From Alkalibacterium sp. 20 (GTDB lineage Bacteria; Bacillota; Bacilli; Lactobacillales; Carnobacteriaceae_A), in NCBI RefSeq assembly GCF_001885615.1, contig NZ_LSRN01000029.1, positions 1 through 39,143 of the forward strand: a stretch of DNA of 39,143 nucleotides. The letters are read 5' to 3'. Under the pieces are notes generated by a model. The model had not been told where the DNA came from, made no database searches, and saw nothing but the letters and a program-made list of their open reading frames with translations. The translations under genes were made by a program, and so were the position numbers. Below, in pieces: positions 1-7,067 of the stretch. Numbering within the stretch: position 1 is the first letter of the stretch; every line of letters begins with the position of its first letter.

Positions 1-98
1 ATAAATAGACGGACACCTTTCATTTTTAATCAGACAATCCTATTTAAATAATCCTATCGATTAGATTTATATTCAAAATAAGTGGCACCAATTTTAGA

Positions 99-127
99 TT
101 GTGACATCCTGTCATCTGTGCTAATAT
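99..127 (+). promoter_or_regulatory. Predicted sigma-A promoter of the M29 aminopeptidase gene
   Basis: A TTGTGA -35 (99-104), 17-bp spacer and TAATAT -10 (122-127) lie just upstream of the aminopeptidase gene; its AGGAGGAATAA ribosome site follows at about 150-160. Boxes were matched by eye. Confidence 0.5.
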
Positions 128-162
128 TATATAGTAATGTAAAAATTGTAGGAGGAATAAAT

Positions 163-1401
163 ATGGTATTACCGAATTTTGAAGAGAATTTAAAGAAATA
201 CGCTGACTTGTTAGTAACAACGGGTGTAAACGTTTCTGATGGGCATACTATTGTGTTAAGCGTTGACGTTGATCAAGCTCCGCTGGCACGTTTAATTACT
301 GAAGCAGCATATCAAAAAGGTGCGAAAGAAGTCATCGTTAAATGGACGGACGATCAAGTAACCCGTTCCACGTTCAAGCACGCTGCTGAAGAAGTCGTGG
401 CTACTGTTCCTGAATATAAAGTTGACGAATCTTTAGACTTCATCGAAAAAGGTGCAAGTCGTATCAGCGTTCGTTCTTCTGACCCTGATTCACTTAAAGG
501 ACTGGACAACAAGAAAATCGCTGCTGCTCAAAAAGCAAACGGCCGTGCATTCTCAGCAATGCGCAAAGCCACTCAGTCAAACAAAGTAAGCTGGGTCGTT
601 GCTGCAGCATCCGGTGAAAAATGGGCTGAAAAAGTATTCCCTGAACTGGACACTGCCCAAGAACGTGTCGATGCGTTATGGGATGCTATTTTTAAAGCCA
701 TTCATTTATACGATGAAAGTCCTGTCTCCTCTTGGGAAAACAAAGATAAAACCTTGGAATCCAAAGCGGAAGAATTGAACAAAGAACAATTCGTTTCACT
801 GCATTATACAGCTCCAGGTACTGACTTGACTGTTGGATTACCTGTAGGTCACCGTTGGGAAGGCGCCGGTAGCTTGAATGCTCGCGGTGAACGCTTCATG
901 GCTAACATGCCTACTGAAGAAGTATTCAGCGCACCTGATGCTAACCGTGTCGACGGTGTGGTTGTTTCCACCAAACCCTTAAGTTATGCCGGTAACATCA
1001 TCGAAGGCATGGAATTCCATTTCAAAGATGGTAAAGTGGTTGACGTTAAAGCTGAAAAAGGTGAAGACGTGCTCAAAGAATTAATCAAAACAGACGAAGG
1101 TGCAGCACGTCTAGGTGAAGTTGCTTTAGTGCCTGACGCTTCCCCTATCTCACGCTCTGGTTTGACTTTCTTCAACACTTTGTTTGACGAAAATGCTTCA
1201 AATCACTTGGCGCTGGGTTCTGCTTACGCATTCAACTTAGAAGGCGGAACAGAAATGTCTGAAGACAAACTGAAAGAAGCCGGCTTAAACCGTTCTGACG
1301 TTCACGTTGACTTCATGATCGGTTCAGACCAAATGGATATCGACGGTATCCGTAAAGATGGTTCTCGCGTCCCCGTGTTCCGTAAAGGCGCTTGGGCATA
1401 A
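163..1401 (+). CDS. pepS: Aminopeptidase, M29 family (PepS/AmpS type)
   Basis: Predicted cytosolic metallo-aminopeptidase of 412 residues that removes N-terminal amino acids from peptides, a housekeeping peptide-recycling role. The order typical of M29 is visible: an N-terminal domain beginning VLPNFEENLKKYADLLV, a middle segment LHYTAPGTDLTVGLPVGHRWEGAG, and a metal-ligand-rich C-terminal half with NMPTEEVFSAPD, FFNTLFDENASNHLALGSAY and the terminal block HVDFMIGS. Length is normal for the family (about 410). I chose the ATG at 163 because AGGAGGAATAA stands directly before it; the frame is open from 82, but the extra 27 residues have no ribosome site and do not look like family sequence. 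It stands alone, with its own promoter and a terminator downstream. The family is certain; the symbol follows lactic acid bacteria usage. Confidence 0.9.
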   Translation: MVLPNFEENLKKYADLLVTTGVNVSDGHTIVLSVDVDQAPLARLITEAAYQKGAKEVIVKWTDDQVTRSTFKHAAEEVVATVPEYKVDESLDFIEKGASRISVRSSDPDSLKGLDNKKIAAAQKANGRAFSAMRKATQSNKVSWVVAAASGEKWAEKVFPELDTAQERVDALWDAIFKAIHLYDESPVSSWENKDKTLESKAEELNKEQFVSLHYTAPGTDLTVGLPVGHRWEGAGSLNARGERFMANMPTEEVFSAPDANRVDGVVVSTKPLSYAGNIIEGMEFHFKDGKVVDVKAEKGEDVLKELIKTDEGAARLGEVALVPDASPISRSGLTFFNTLFDENASNHLALGSAYAFNLEGGTEMSEDKLKEAGLNRSDVHVDFMIGSDQMDIDGIRKDGSRVPVFRKGAWA

Positions 1402-1435
1402 TACAGGTCGCAAATCTCTTTATACTCGATTCGTA

Positions 1436-1470
1436 CTGAGGTTCTACGTCATGAATGACTAGAACCTCAG
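1436..1470 (+). repeat. Perfect 10-bp inverted repeat downstream of pepS
   Basis: CTGAGGTTCT (1436-1445) and AGAACCTCAG (1461-1470) pair perfectly around a 15-nt loop. There is no T-tract after it, so it may protect the 3' end of the pepS message rather than terminate it. Confidence 0.5.
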
Positions 1471-1507
1471 CAAAAAGTAATTTAACTTTAAAAAAATTAA
1501 TAATGTG

Positions 1508-1541
1508 AACTTCCTCTATTGCTTTTAGGGGAAGTTTTTTA
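1508..1541 (+). terminator. Intrinsic terminator after pepS
   Basis: AACTTCCTCT (1508-1517) pairs with AGGGGAAGTT (1527-1536, one G-U), followed by a run of T. Orientation and distance fit termination of the aminopeptidase transcript. Confidence 0.75.
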
Positions 1542-1628
1542 TCTATGTAACCACTCAATTCTCCCTGAAAAGGAAAAAACGGTGAACCTTTGTGATAGAT
1601 TTCGAAAAAATCAAACTGACTAATTAGT

Positions 1629-1655
1629 AAAAGCTGCCTTAGTTGGCAGCTTTTT
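1629..1655 (-). terminator. Bidirectional terminator between pepS and the GNAT gene
   Basis: AAAAGCTGCC (1629-1638) and GGCAGCTTTT (1645-1654) form a perfect 10-bp stem with a 6-nt loop and U-runs in both directions. It lies 6 nt beyond the stop of the minus-strand acetyltransferase gene. Confidence 0.75.
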
Positions 1656-1660
1656 ACATT

Positions 1661-2227
1661 TTATAAAACTTTTCTCCCTGTAATGACGGGTTCAAACTTC
1701 TCTGCTTTGATGGTATTGACGATATCTTTAATTTCATCCAATAAGGTCCTGAAACTCTCTTTATTGAACCCTTCTTTATTACATAATAGTTCGAATCGCT
1801 TATTGGCATACTGTAAATCATAGCCAGTTTCCATAAAACCAATACGTCTGTAAAATTCTTTTTTCACTTCTCGCTGCTTTATGTTTGGTGCTTCGTCTGT
1901 CATTTCTTCTAAATCCAGGACAATCTGCTTGCTTGGATAATACTCTTGTAATGCGATGAATGTGGCCCCACCGTATCCTTTTGAACGATATCGTTTAGCT
2001 ATCGCAAAGAATATCAGATACGCGTCTGCCTTATTCTTTGCTATGAGAAAAAAGCCGATGAACCGTTCGTCATCTTTACAGGCCAGAAAATCAAACTGAT
2101 CAGTCTTGGATAACTCAGCCAGCACATCAAAAGCGATTCTTTCTACCTTTGGAAACGCCTCTCTATTGAGTCGTTTCATCTTTCTGATATCTTTGTGCTC
2201 TAATTGTTCGATGGGTATTAAATACAT
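1661..2227 (-). CDS. GNAT family N-acetyltransferase
   Basis: A 188-residue protein with a Gcn5-related acetyltransferase fold, expected to move acetyl from acetyl-CoA to an amine. The CoA-pyrophosphate loop (motif A) is seen as AIAKRYRSKGYGGATFIAL, near residues 76-94, with the R-x-K-G-x-G/A pattern. The C-terminal half has the usual FYRRIGFMETGY strand-helix segment (motif B) near residues 127-138. No signal or membrane segments. The start ATG at 2227 follows AAGGGGGAA. The gene is monocistronic and convergent with pepS. GNAT substrates cannot be read from sequence, so the acceptor is unknown. Confidence 0.8.
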   Translation of the reverse strand: MYLIPIEQLEHKDIRKMKRLNREAFPKVERIAFDVLAELSKTDQFDFLACKDDERFIGFFLIAKNKADAYLIFFAIAKRYRSKGYGGATFIALQEYYPSKQIVLDLEEMTDEAPNIKQREVKKEFYRRIGFMETGYDLQYANKRFELLCNKEGFNKESFRTLLDEIKDIVNTIKAEKFEPVITGRKVL

Positions 2228-2368
2228 TGGGAATTCCCCCTTGATGTTAACTCATCCTGCCATGGCGTTCAACTTAGTAAGTGGTCACAAACGTCCTGCA
2301 CATCTTCATGAGGTTGTTGTTTGAAATTTCAACACTAGTATACCTCAAATCATGGTATTTACTTGGGT

Positions 2369-2408
2369 ATGACCAACTCACCGCGAGATTTTTTCTGAGT
2401 CTGTCATT
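2369..2408 (+). repeat. Dispersed 40-nt intergenic repeat, copy 1
   Basis: Begins ATGACCAACTCACCG and ends CTGAGTCTGTCATT. Two other copies (22453-22492 and 38474-38513) have the same length and conserved blocks at the same offsets, with a variable middle. The ends are imperfectly complementary (ATGACCAACTCA against TGAGTCTGTCAT). Confidence 0.55.
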
Positions 2409-2594
2409 CCAATCACTACGGGGAGAAAATCAAAATTGTTTTTTTTGCTTTTTATTTATTCTTCTTGATCATGAATATTCCGTAAGTGTCTGCCTTCAGC
2501 TCGGTTAAATCATAATTATTTATCCGCTCAAGCCAAGATATCCCCCTTGGAATCTCGAAAAAATCCGAGGATAATTTTGATACATTACTGCGTT

Positions 2595-2617
2595 GTTCCA
2601 CCAAGCCATGGTGGAAC
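2595..2617 (-). terminator. Hairpin downstream of the lacI-type gene (weak terminator)
   Basis: GTTCCACC (2595-2602) and GGTGGAAC (2610-2617) pair perfectly with a 7-nt loop, 11 nt beyond the repressor stop codon. No U-run follows on the minus strand, so termination is uncertain. Confidence 0.4.
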
Positions 2618-2627
2618 CCCTTTAAGT

Positions 2628-3569
2628 TTAATTTTCAAAACGAGTCGCTACTATTTTATTTTCAACTTCTTCCTTTTTGATCATTTTTTGAAGTGATTCT
2701 ACCGCCATAGCTCCCCACTTATGTTTTGAATACGACACACTTTTAACGGGAGGCACAAGGTATTCAGTGACCTGATTTTTATCGAAACCTCTGATCAAGA
2801 TATCTTTACCGACATGATAGGCTTTTTCTATCATATAATTGTGTATCCCCAGTGCCATTTCATCGTTCAGGGCAAAGATACCGTATTTCAAATCCTGCTC
2901 AAGGTCCATTTTTTCTCCTGCTGAATAACCGGATGCTTCAGTGAAATCCCCTTCGATGATTTCACATTCAATATTGCTGGCTTTTGCAACTTCAACTGCC
3001 GCCTCTGCACGCTCTGAACTATCGTGGTTAAGTACTGGTCCGGAAATGATATAGAGCTTATCGATTCCTTCATCAACGAGCGACTGCACCGCTTTTTTTG
3101 ATCCTGCTTTATTATCGAGTAAAACGGATCGTATATGTTCGTGCGTCAACTGTCTATCAAGGACGACGATTGGATAACCGAGATCGGCATATTTCAATAA
3201 TTCCTCTTTTTCATACGTTACATCCAGTACCAGGATGCCGTCGATCAATCGCTGCGGTAAAAACAAGCGGGAACGTTTACCCGAGCAGACGATCAGTTCC
3301 AGTCCCAGTTCGACCGCTTTCTGATGCATGCCTTCCAGCAGTTCACCGTAAAACGTCCCTTGATAAGAAGCTAAGTAAACGGCAATGATATCCGTTTTTT
3401 GTCTTCTCAAGTTTTGACCGGCCAGATTGGGGATATAATTCATTTCATTTGCGATAGCTAAAATTCGTTCTCTAGTTCCCTCGCTCACTCGTGCGCTGCC
3501 ATTCAAGGCGTAGGAAACGGTGGAAATGGAAACATTTGCTTCTTTTGCGATATCTCTTATACCTACCAA
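2628..3569 (-). CDS. LacI/GalR family transcriptional repressor of the sugar locus
   Basis: About 313 residues. The N-terminal LacI headpiece is plain: VGIRDIAKEANVSISTVSYALN helix-turn-helix, hinge region to about residue 57 (NLRRQ), then a periplasmic-binding-protein-like effector domain (IIAVYLASYQGTFYGELLEG through the C-terminus). Such proteins bind GAAACGTTTC-like palindromes and release DNA on binding sugar. Two such palindromes lie at the two operon promoters of this locus (6984-6995 and 12599-12612), so this gene is the obvious regulator (inference). Start choice: the longer GTG start at 3578 lies inside the ribosome site; AAAAGGTGA followed five bases later by TTG at 3569 is a better initiation site and gives the usual M-V-G-I-R-D-I-A start. 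It is transcribed in the same direction as, but is separated by a terminator from, the permease genes. Confidence 0.85.
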   Translation of the reverse strand: MVGIRDIAKEANVSISTVSYALNGSARVSEGTRERILAIANEMNYIPNLAGQNLRRQKTDIIAVYLASYQGTFYGELLEGMHQKAVELGLELIVCSGKRSRLFLPQRLIDGILVLDVTYEKEELLKYADLGYPIVVLDRQLTHEHIRSVLLDNKAGSKKAVQSLVDEGIDKLYIISGPVLNHDSSERAEAAVEVAKASNIECEIIEGDFTEASGYSAGEKMDLEQDLKYGIFALNDEMALGIHNYMIEKAYHVGKDILIRGFDKNQVTEYLVPPVKSVSYSKHKWGAMAVESLQKMIKKEEVENKIVATRFEN

Positions 3570-3609
3570 ATTATTCACCTTTTCTATTTTAGAGTTGTCC
3601 CTTTAATAT

Positions 3610-3638
3610 ACTATAAAACATTTATTATTGTATGACCA
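3610..3638 (-). promoter_or_regulatory. Possible promoter of the lacI-type gene
   Basis: On the minus strand TGGTCA (-35, 3638-3633), 17-bp spacer and TATAGT (-10, 3615-3610). It lies 40-70 bases before the repressor start and after the upstream terminator, so the repressor probably has its own promoter. Confidence 0.4.
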
Positions 3639-3800
3639 TTACTGAAATTCTTTTGGATACTTTCATTTCAATCTTTCTGCGGCTTCTACTCTTATTGCAA
3701 GTATCAGTCTGTCTTTTATTTACCTTTCTAGGTGACCGATGGTATGGGAGGGACTACATTGGATCATGTGATTTGTTCATTTCACTTCTGCTTTTATTGA

Positions 3801-3834
3801 AAAAACTCAGTATAGTTAGCTCTACTGAGTTTTT
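3801..3834 (-). terminator. Intrinsic terminator after the sugar-importer operon
   Basis: AAAAACTCAGTA (3801-3812) and TACTGAGTTTTT (3823-3834) form a perfect 12-bp stem with a 10-nt loop and a U-run in either direction. It closes the binding protein-permease operon before the repressor gene. Confidence 0.8.
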
Positions 3835-3888
3835 GTTCAATATAAATTGTTTTGATCGCTCATTCACTTTTGTATCACCAGGTTCAAA

Positions 3889-4710
3889 TCACTTCTCACC
3901 AGAAATATTAAATCCAGTTAAGATGTATTTTTGGAGAACAATGAACATGATCAGGATCGGAATAACCATGAAGGCTGCTCCCGCCATTTGCAGGGCATGG
4001 TTTGATGCGTGCTGTCCTTGCAGCAGCTGCAGTCCAACCGATAATGTATAATACTTCTGATCGTTCGCGATGATTAAAGGCCATAAGAACGAGTTCCAAC
4101 CGCCAATAAACGTCAAGATCCCCTGTACAGCAAGGATGGGCTTGGAAAGCGGCAGTGCCACTCTAAAGAATACATAGAATTCACTGGCGCCATCCAGCCT
4201 GGCTGCTTCAAAGAATTCTTCTGAAATGCTTGAGAAGAATTGTCTGAACAAGAATATGCCAAACGCACTTGTCAGTGTAGGCAAGACTATCCCAAGATAC
4301 GTGTTCGTCAGACTCAGCTGATTCAGTATCAGATAAACCGGGATCATGGTTACTTGTCCAGGGATCATCATCGTGGCTAACACGAGCATGAACAGAAATT
4401 CTTTGCCTTTGAAATCATAGTGAGCAAAGGCAAAGCCTGCCATAGCATTTAAAAATAAGCCGATGAAACTAAGCGCTGTAATGATGACCGTGTTTATGAA
4501 ATAGACATCAAAATTCAGACGTTCAAACAAGATCCTGAAGTTATCAAAGGTCCACTGTTCCGGGAATACATTCTGTTCCAGAGAGACTATTTCAGCATTT
4601 GTTTTGAATGCCGAAAGAATCATCCAGATAAATGGAATAATGGTAAAAGCTCCCCAGACTGCCAAGACTATCCCTATTACTATTTTTGTTTTTCTATCAA
4701 CATTAATCAT
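3889..4710 (-). CDS. ABC sugar importer, inner-membrane permease (MalG type, CUT1)
   Basis: A 273-residue membrane protein with six predicted helices, the second permease half of a carbohydrate importer. The cytoplasmic coupling loop (EAA motif) reads EAARLDGASEFYVFFRVALPLSKP, near residues 170-193, as in MalG-type proteins. It partners the permease encoded just upstream (21 bases away). No ATPase gene is in the operon; Gram-positive CUT1 importers often share one MsmX/MalK-like ATPase encoded elsewhere (known of the family). From neighbouring GH94 and GH3 genes the cargo is inferred to be beta-1,2-glucooligosaccharide. Confidence 0.88.
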   Translation of the reverse strand: MINVDRKTKIVIGIVLAVWGAFTIIPFIWMILSAFKTNAEIVSLEQNVFPEQWTFDNFRILFERLNFDVYFINTVIITALSFIGLFLNAMAGFAFAHYDFKGKEFLFMLVLATMMIPGQVTMIPVYLILNQLSLTNTYLGIVLPTLTSAFGIFLFRQFFSSISEEFFEAARLDGASEFYVFFRVALPLSKPILAVQGILTFIGGWNSFLWPLIIANDQKYYTLSVGLQLLQGQHASNHALQMAGAAFMVIPILIMFIVLQKYILTGFNISGEK

Positions 4711-4731
4711 TTTGATTACCTCTTCCGATTC

Positions 4732-5613
4732 CTATTTGGTATCTACTTTCTGGATACGTAATTGTACAATGGTCGCAATGATGATCGCAACAAATAATAA
4801 TAGCGATCCAGCTGCGGCATATCCGAAATTATTTAATTGGAAACCATTCCTATAAATAAAGAGCGCGACACTGATCGTACTGTTAAGTGGGCCTCCATCG
4901 GTCATGACGAATGGTTCTTCGAAGAACTGCAACCAACCGATAATTGTTGTTACAACGACAAAAAAGGTTGAAAACTTCAATTGCGGGATCGTTATTTTCC
5001 ATATTTGCTGCCATCTGCTCGCTCCGTCAAGCTGTGCGGCTTCATACATGGAATCTGGAATACTTTGTAAAGCGGCTGAGAAAATCAGCATGTTGATACC
5101 GATAGCTCTCCACACTGCCAGTATAATCAAAGAGATTTTAGAGATGTCCGTATTCGTTAACCAGCCAATTGGACCTAAGCCAACCAAGGCTAATAACTGA
5201 TTCAGTAAACCAATATTCTGGCTGGGATTAAAAAGGAATGTCCAGACCAAGGCTACCGCAACGATGTTGGTGATCGAAGGTGAGTAAAACACCACTCTCA
5301 TCATCGAGAAATACCGATTTTCTCCGAGTTTGATCAGTATTGCAATGGTCATTGAAAGTACAATGACTAAAGGAACACCCAAGGTAACGTAAAAGAGTGT
5401 ATTTTTTATAGCGGTTATAAATACTTGGTCGTCTAAAATCTTGGAATAATTTCCGATTCCTACGAAACTGATTCTTGAGTAATCAGCTAAACCAGCCAAA
5501 CTCATGTCAGTGAAACTGATAAACAACGCTAGAAAGATCGGTAAAATGGAGAAGACGAACAACAAAAAGATTGCAGGGGCAAGAAATAGATAGGGTGCTT
5601 TTTTACTTTTCAT
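4732..5613 (-). CDS. ABC sugar importer, inner-membrane permease (MalF type, CUT1)
   Basis: A 293-residue permease with an N-terminal helix (APYLFLAPAIFLLFVFSILPIF region, about residues 6-30) and five more helices. The coupling loop EAAQLDGASRWQQIWKITIPQLK is present near residues 192-214. Lipo-binding protein lies upstream and MalG-type permease downstream, the standard CUT1 gene order. A terminator-like hairpin sits between this gene and the binding protein gene, which would make the permeases less abundant than the receptor. Confidence 0.88.
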   Translation of the reverse strand: MKSKKAPYLFLAPAIFLLFVFSILPIFLALFISFTDMSLAGLADYSRISFVGIGNYSKILDDQVFITAIKNTLFYVTLGVPLVIVLSMTIAILIKLGENRYFSMMRVVFYSPSITNIVAVALVWTFLFNPSQNIGLLNQLLALVGLGPIGWLTNTDISKISLIILAVWRAIGINMLIFSAALQSIPDSMYEAAQLDGASRWQQIWKITIPQLKFSTFFVVVTTIIGWLQFFEEPFVMTDGGPLNSTISVALFIYRNGFQLNNFGYAAAGSLLLFVAIIIATIVQLRIQKVDTK

Positions 5614-5630
5614 ACATTATTTTCCTTTCT

Positions 5631-5675
5631 AAAGAAAAAGACTCAGAGAATATGACGTATTAAATTCCCTGAGTC
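5631..5675 (-). terminator. Intercistronic terminator between binding protein and permease genes
   Basis: On the minus strand GACTCAGGGAAT (5675-5664) pairs with ATTCTCTGAGTC (5651-5640, one G-U), followed by TTTTTCTTT. It begins 9 nt after the binding-protein stop codon and 27 nt before the next ribosome site region. Partial termination would set a high receptor-to-permease ratio. Confidence 0.7.
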
Positions 5676-5684
5676 TGAATTCTA

Positions 5685-6962
5685 TTAGTCTAACATGCTT
5701 TGAACTTCTGCATTGTAGTTATCAAGTGCTTCTTGTGTATCCGCTCCACCTATAAGGATCGATTCAAATGTAGATAAATATCCCTGAGATATTGCATCCC
5801 ATTCTTTGATCACAGGCATGTGTTCTGAACTTTCAAGCTGTTCACCGAATACTTCGATCAACTCGTCTTGGAAAGGTTCTTCTTCCCAGGCTGCAGTACG
5901 TGCCGGAAGTGAACTTGTGTTTTCATAGTATGTCAGCAGGCTTTCCGTACTTGTCATATGTTCGATCAAGTCTACGGCCTCTTCAACATTCTCTGAACTG
6001 CTCCATACAGACAAGTTAGCTCCGCCAGTATTAGACATGTTGTTTTCTGGTCCTTCTGGTAACGTTCTGACAGACCATTTGCCTTCTATATCTGTTGTTT
6101 CGTTTTGTATGTTGGACATTGTCCACGGTCCACTGATGAACATCGGTACCACGCCTTCACCACCGAATGTTTGAGAAAGCTCTAAGCCCAAGTCTTGACT
6201 AGGTGAAGAACCATTGTCGACAAAACCTTTCAGATAGTCGATCGCTTCAACAAATTCGGGTTCATTGATCACTGCCTGACCGTCTTCAGTTATGATTTCA
6301 GATCCGTTTTGTCTGGCAAACATGAAACCAAAGGTCTGTTCCTCGAAGTTGATATCGAAACCATACATATCATCTCCTCTTTCAGATAATTGCATAGCTG
6401 CATCGGACAATTCATCCCAAGTGTTTGGTCCGTCCGGATAGCCGACTTCTTCCAGTAAATCTGTTCTATAGTATAAGGCACGTGTTTCCGTATACCACGG
6501 TACACCATAATAGGCGTCATCGATGCGTGTTGTATTGATATTACCTTCATAGAAATTATCAGCATTCAGTGAATCACTTGCCTCGATATGTTCTGTCAGA
6601 TCAGCCAGTGCGCCAGCGTCAGTGAATTCTGCCATATAAGATGAGCCCATTTGAACAACATCAGGGCCATCACCGGATGCGACGGCTGTTAATAGTCTGT
6701 CATGTGAAGATGCCCAGGGAATACTTTGTAAATTGATATCAATACCCGTTTCTTCGGTATAGGCATCAAAAATTTCCTGCGCTTGTTCGTTGCCGTCACC
6801 CATGATCCAGACAGATAATTCCTCCACTGAAGCATCTGACCCATTCGAACCAGCATCTGAATCTGTGTCAGTATCTGCGGTATCGCCTGCACATGCTCCA
6901 AGCAAACTTAATGTAGCTAATGTTGCACTACCTTTGAATAACAGTGATAACTTTTTGTTCAT
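5685..6962 (-). CDS. Sugar-binding lipoprotein of the CUT1 importer (family 1 solute-binding protein)
   Basis: A 425-residue extracellular receptor. The signal peptide has the lipobox L-G-A-C with the lipidated Cys at residue 24, then an acidic, Ser/Asp-rich linker (residues 25-46). The mature part starts EELSVWIMGDGNEQAQEIFDAYTEETGI and has GDGPDVVQMGSSYMAEF, both typical of maltose/oligosaccharide-type receptors. Ribosome site AAGGAGGAAAT is well placed. The promoter region carries a LacI-type operator and a cre site. In Listeria innocua the equivalent gene (Lin1841, recalled from the literature) encodes a receptor for beta-1,2-glucooligosaccharides; that specificity here is inferred from context. 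Confidence 0.88.
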   Translation of the reverse strand: MNKKLSLLFKGSATLATLSLLGACAGDTADTDTDSDAGSNGSDASVEELSVWIMGDGNEQAQEIFDAYTEETGIDINLQSIPWASSHDRLLTAVASGDGPDVVQMGSSYMAEFTDAGALADLTEHIEASDSLNADNFYEGNINTTRIDDAYYGVPWYTETRALYYRTDLLEEVGYPDGPNTWDELSDAAMQLSERGDDMYGFDINFEEQTFGFMFARQNGSEIITEDGQAVINEPEFVEAIDYLKGFVDNGSSPSQDLGLELSQTFGGEGVVPMFISGPWTMSNIQNETTDIEGKWSVRTLPEGPENNMSNTGGANLSVWSSSENVEEAVDLIEHMTSTESLLTYYENTSSLPARTAAWEEEPFQDELIEVFGEQLESSEHMPVIKEWDAISQGYLSTFESILIGGADTQEALDNYNAEVQSMLD

Positions 6963-6982
6963 TTTGATTTCCTCCTTATTTG

Positions 6983-6996
6983 GTGAAACGTTTCGA
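6983..6996 (-). promoter_or_regulatory. LacI-family operator at the binding-protein operon
   Basis: The palindrome GAAACGTTTC (6985-6994, within TCGAAACGTTTCAC on the minus strand) falls at the expected transcription start, 7-8 bases after the -10 box. The same core and geometry recur before the GH3 gene, so a locus-specific repressor is likely. Confidence 0.75.
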
Positions 6997-7003
6997 CAAA
7001 TTG

Positions 7004-7032
7004 ATTATATAACATATAGAAACCGTTTTCAA
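7004..7032 (-). promoter_or_regulatory. Sigma-A promoter of the importer operon
   Basis: On the minus strand TTGAAA (-35, 7032-7027), 17-bp spacer and a consensus TATAAT (-10, 7009-7004). Start expected near 6997, inside the operator. Confidence 0.75.
7018..7032 (-). promoter_or_regulatory. cre site (CcpA) overlapping the -35 box
   Basis: Minus-strand TTGAAAACGGTTTCT matches every fixed position of the cre consensus WTGNAANCGNWNNCW. Because it covers the -35 box, CcpA binding would block transcription when preferred sugars are present. Confidence 0.7.
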
Positions 7033-7041
7033 GTCTTTAAC

Positions 7042-7067
7042 ATCAATAAATTCAATAATTTATTGAT
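7042..7067 (-). repeat. A/T-only hairpin spanning the GH94 stop codon
   Basis: ATCAATAAATT (7042-7052) and AATTTATTGAT (7057-7067) pair perfectly. No U-run follows, so transcription from the GH94 gene may continue into the importer operon. Confidence 0.45.

Larger units (their letters stand above)
2228..2627. other. Intergenic stretch with a 40-nt repeat copy and an inverted repeat; no supported gene
   Basis: About 400 bases between the starts/ends of minus-strand genes. Plus-strand open frames here lack ribosome sites and resemble no family. The stretch holds one copy of the 40-nt repeat described separately (2369-2408) and the hairpin at 2595-2617. Confidence 0.5.
3570..3888. other. Intergenic stretch between permease operon and repressor
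   Basis: About 320 bases holding the strong terminator at 3801-3834 and the probable repressor promoter at 3610-3638. A plus-strand open frame through it lies partly antisense to the permease gene and has no ribosome site; I see no gene. Confidence 0.5.

Noticed and set aside
2281-2508. 75-codon plus-strand open frame with hydrophobic stretch
   Set aside because: No ribosome site, and it contains a 40-nt repeat copy.
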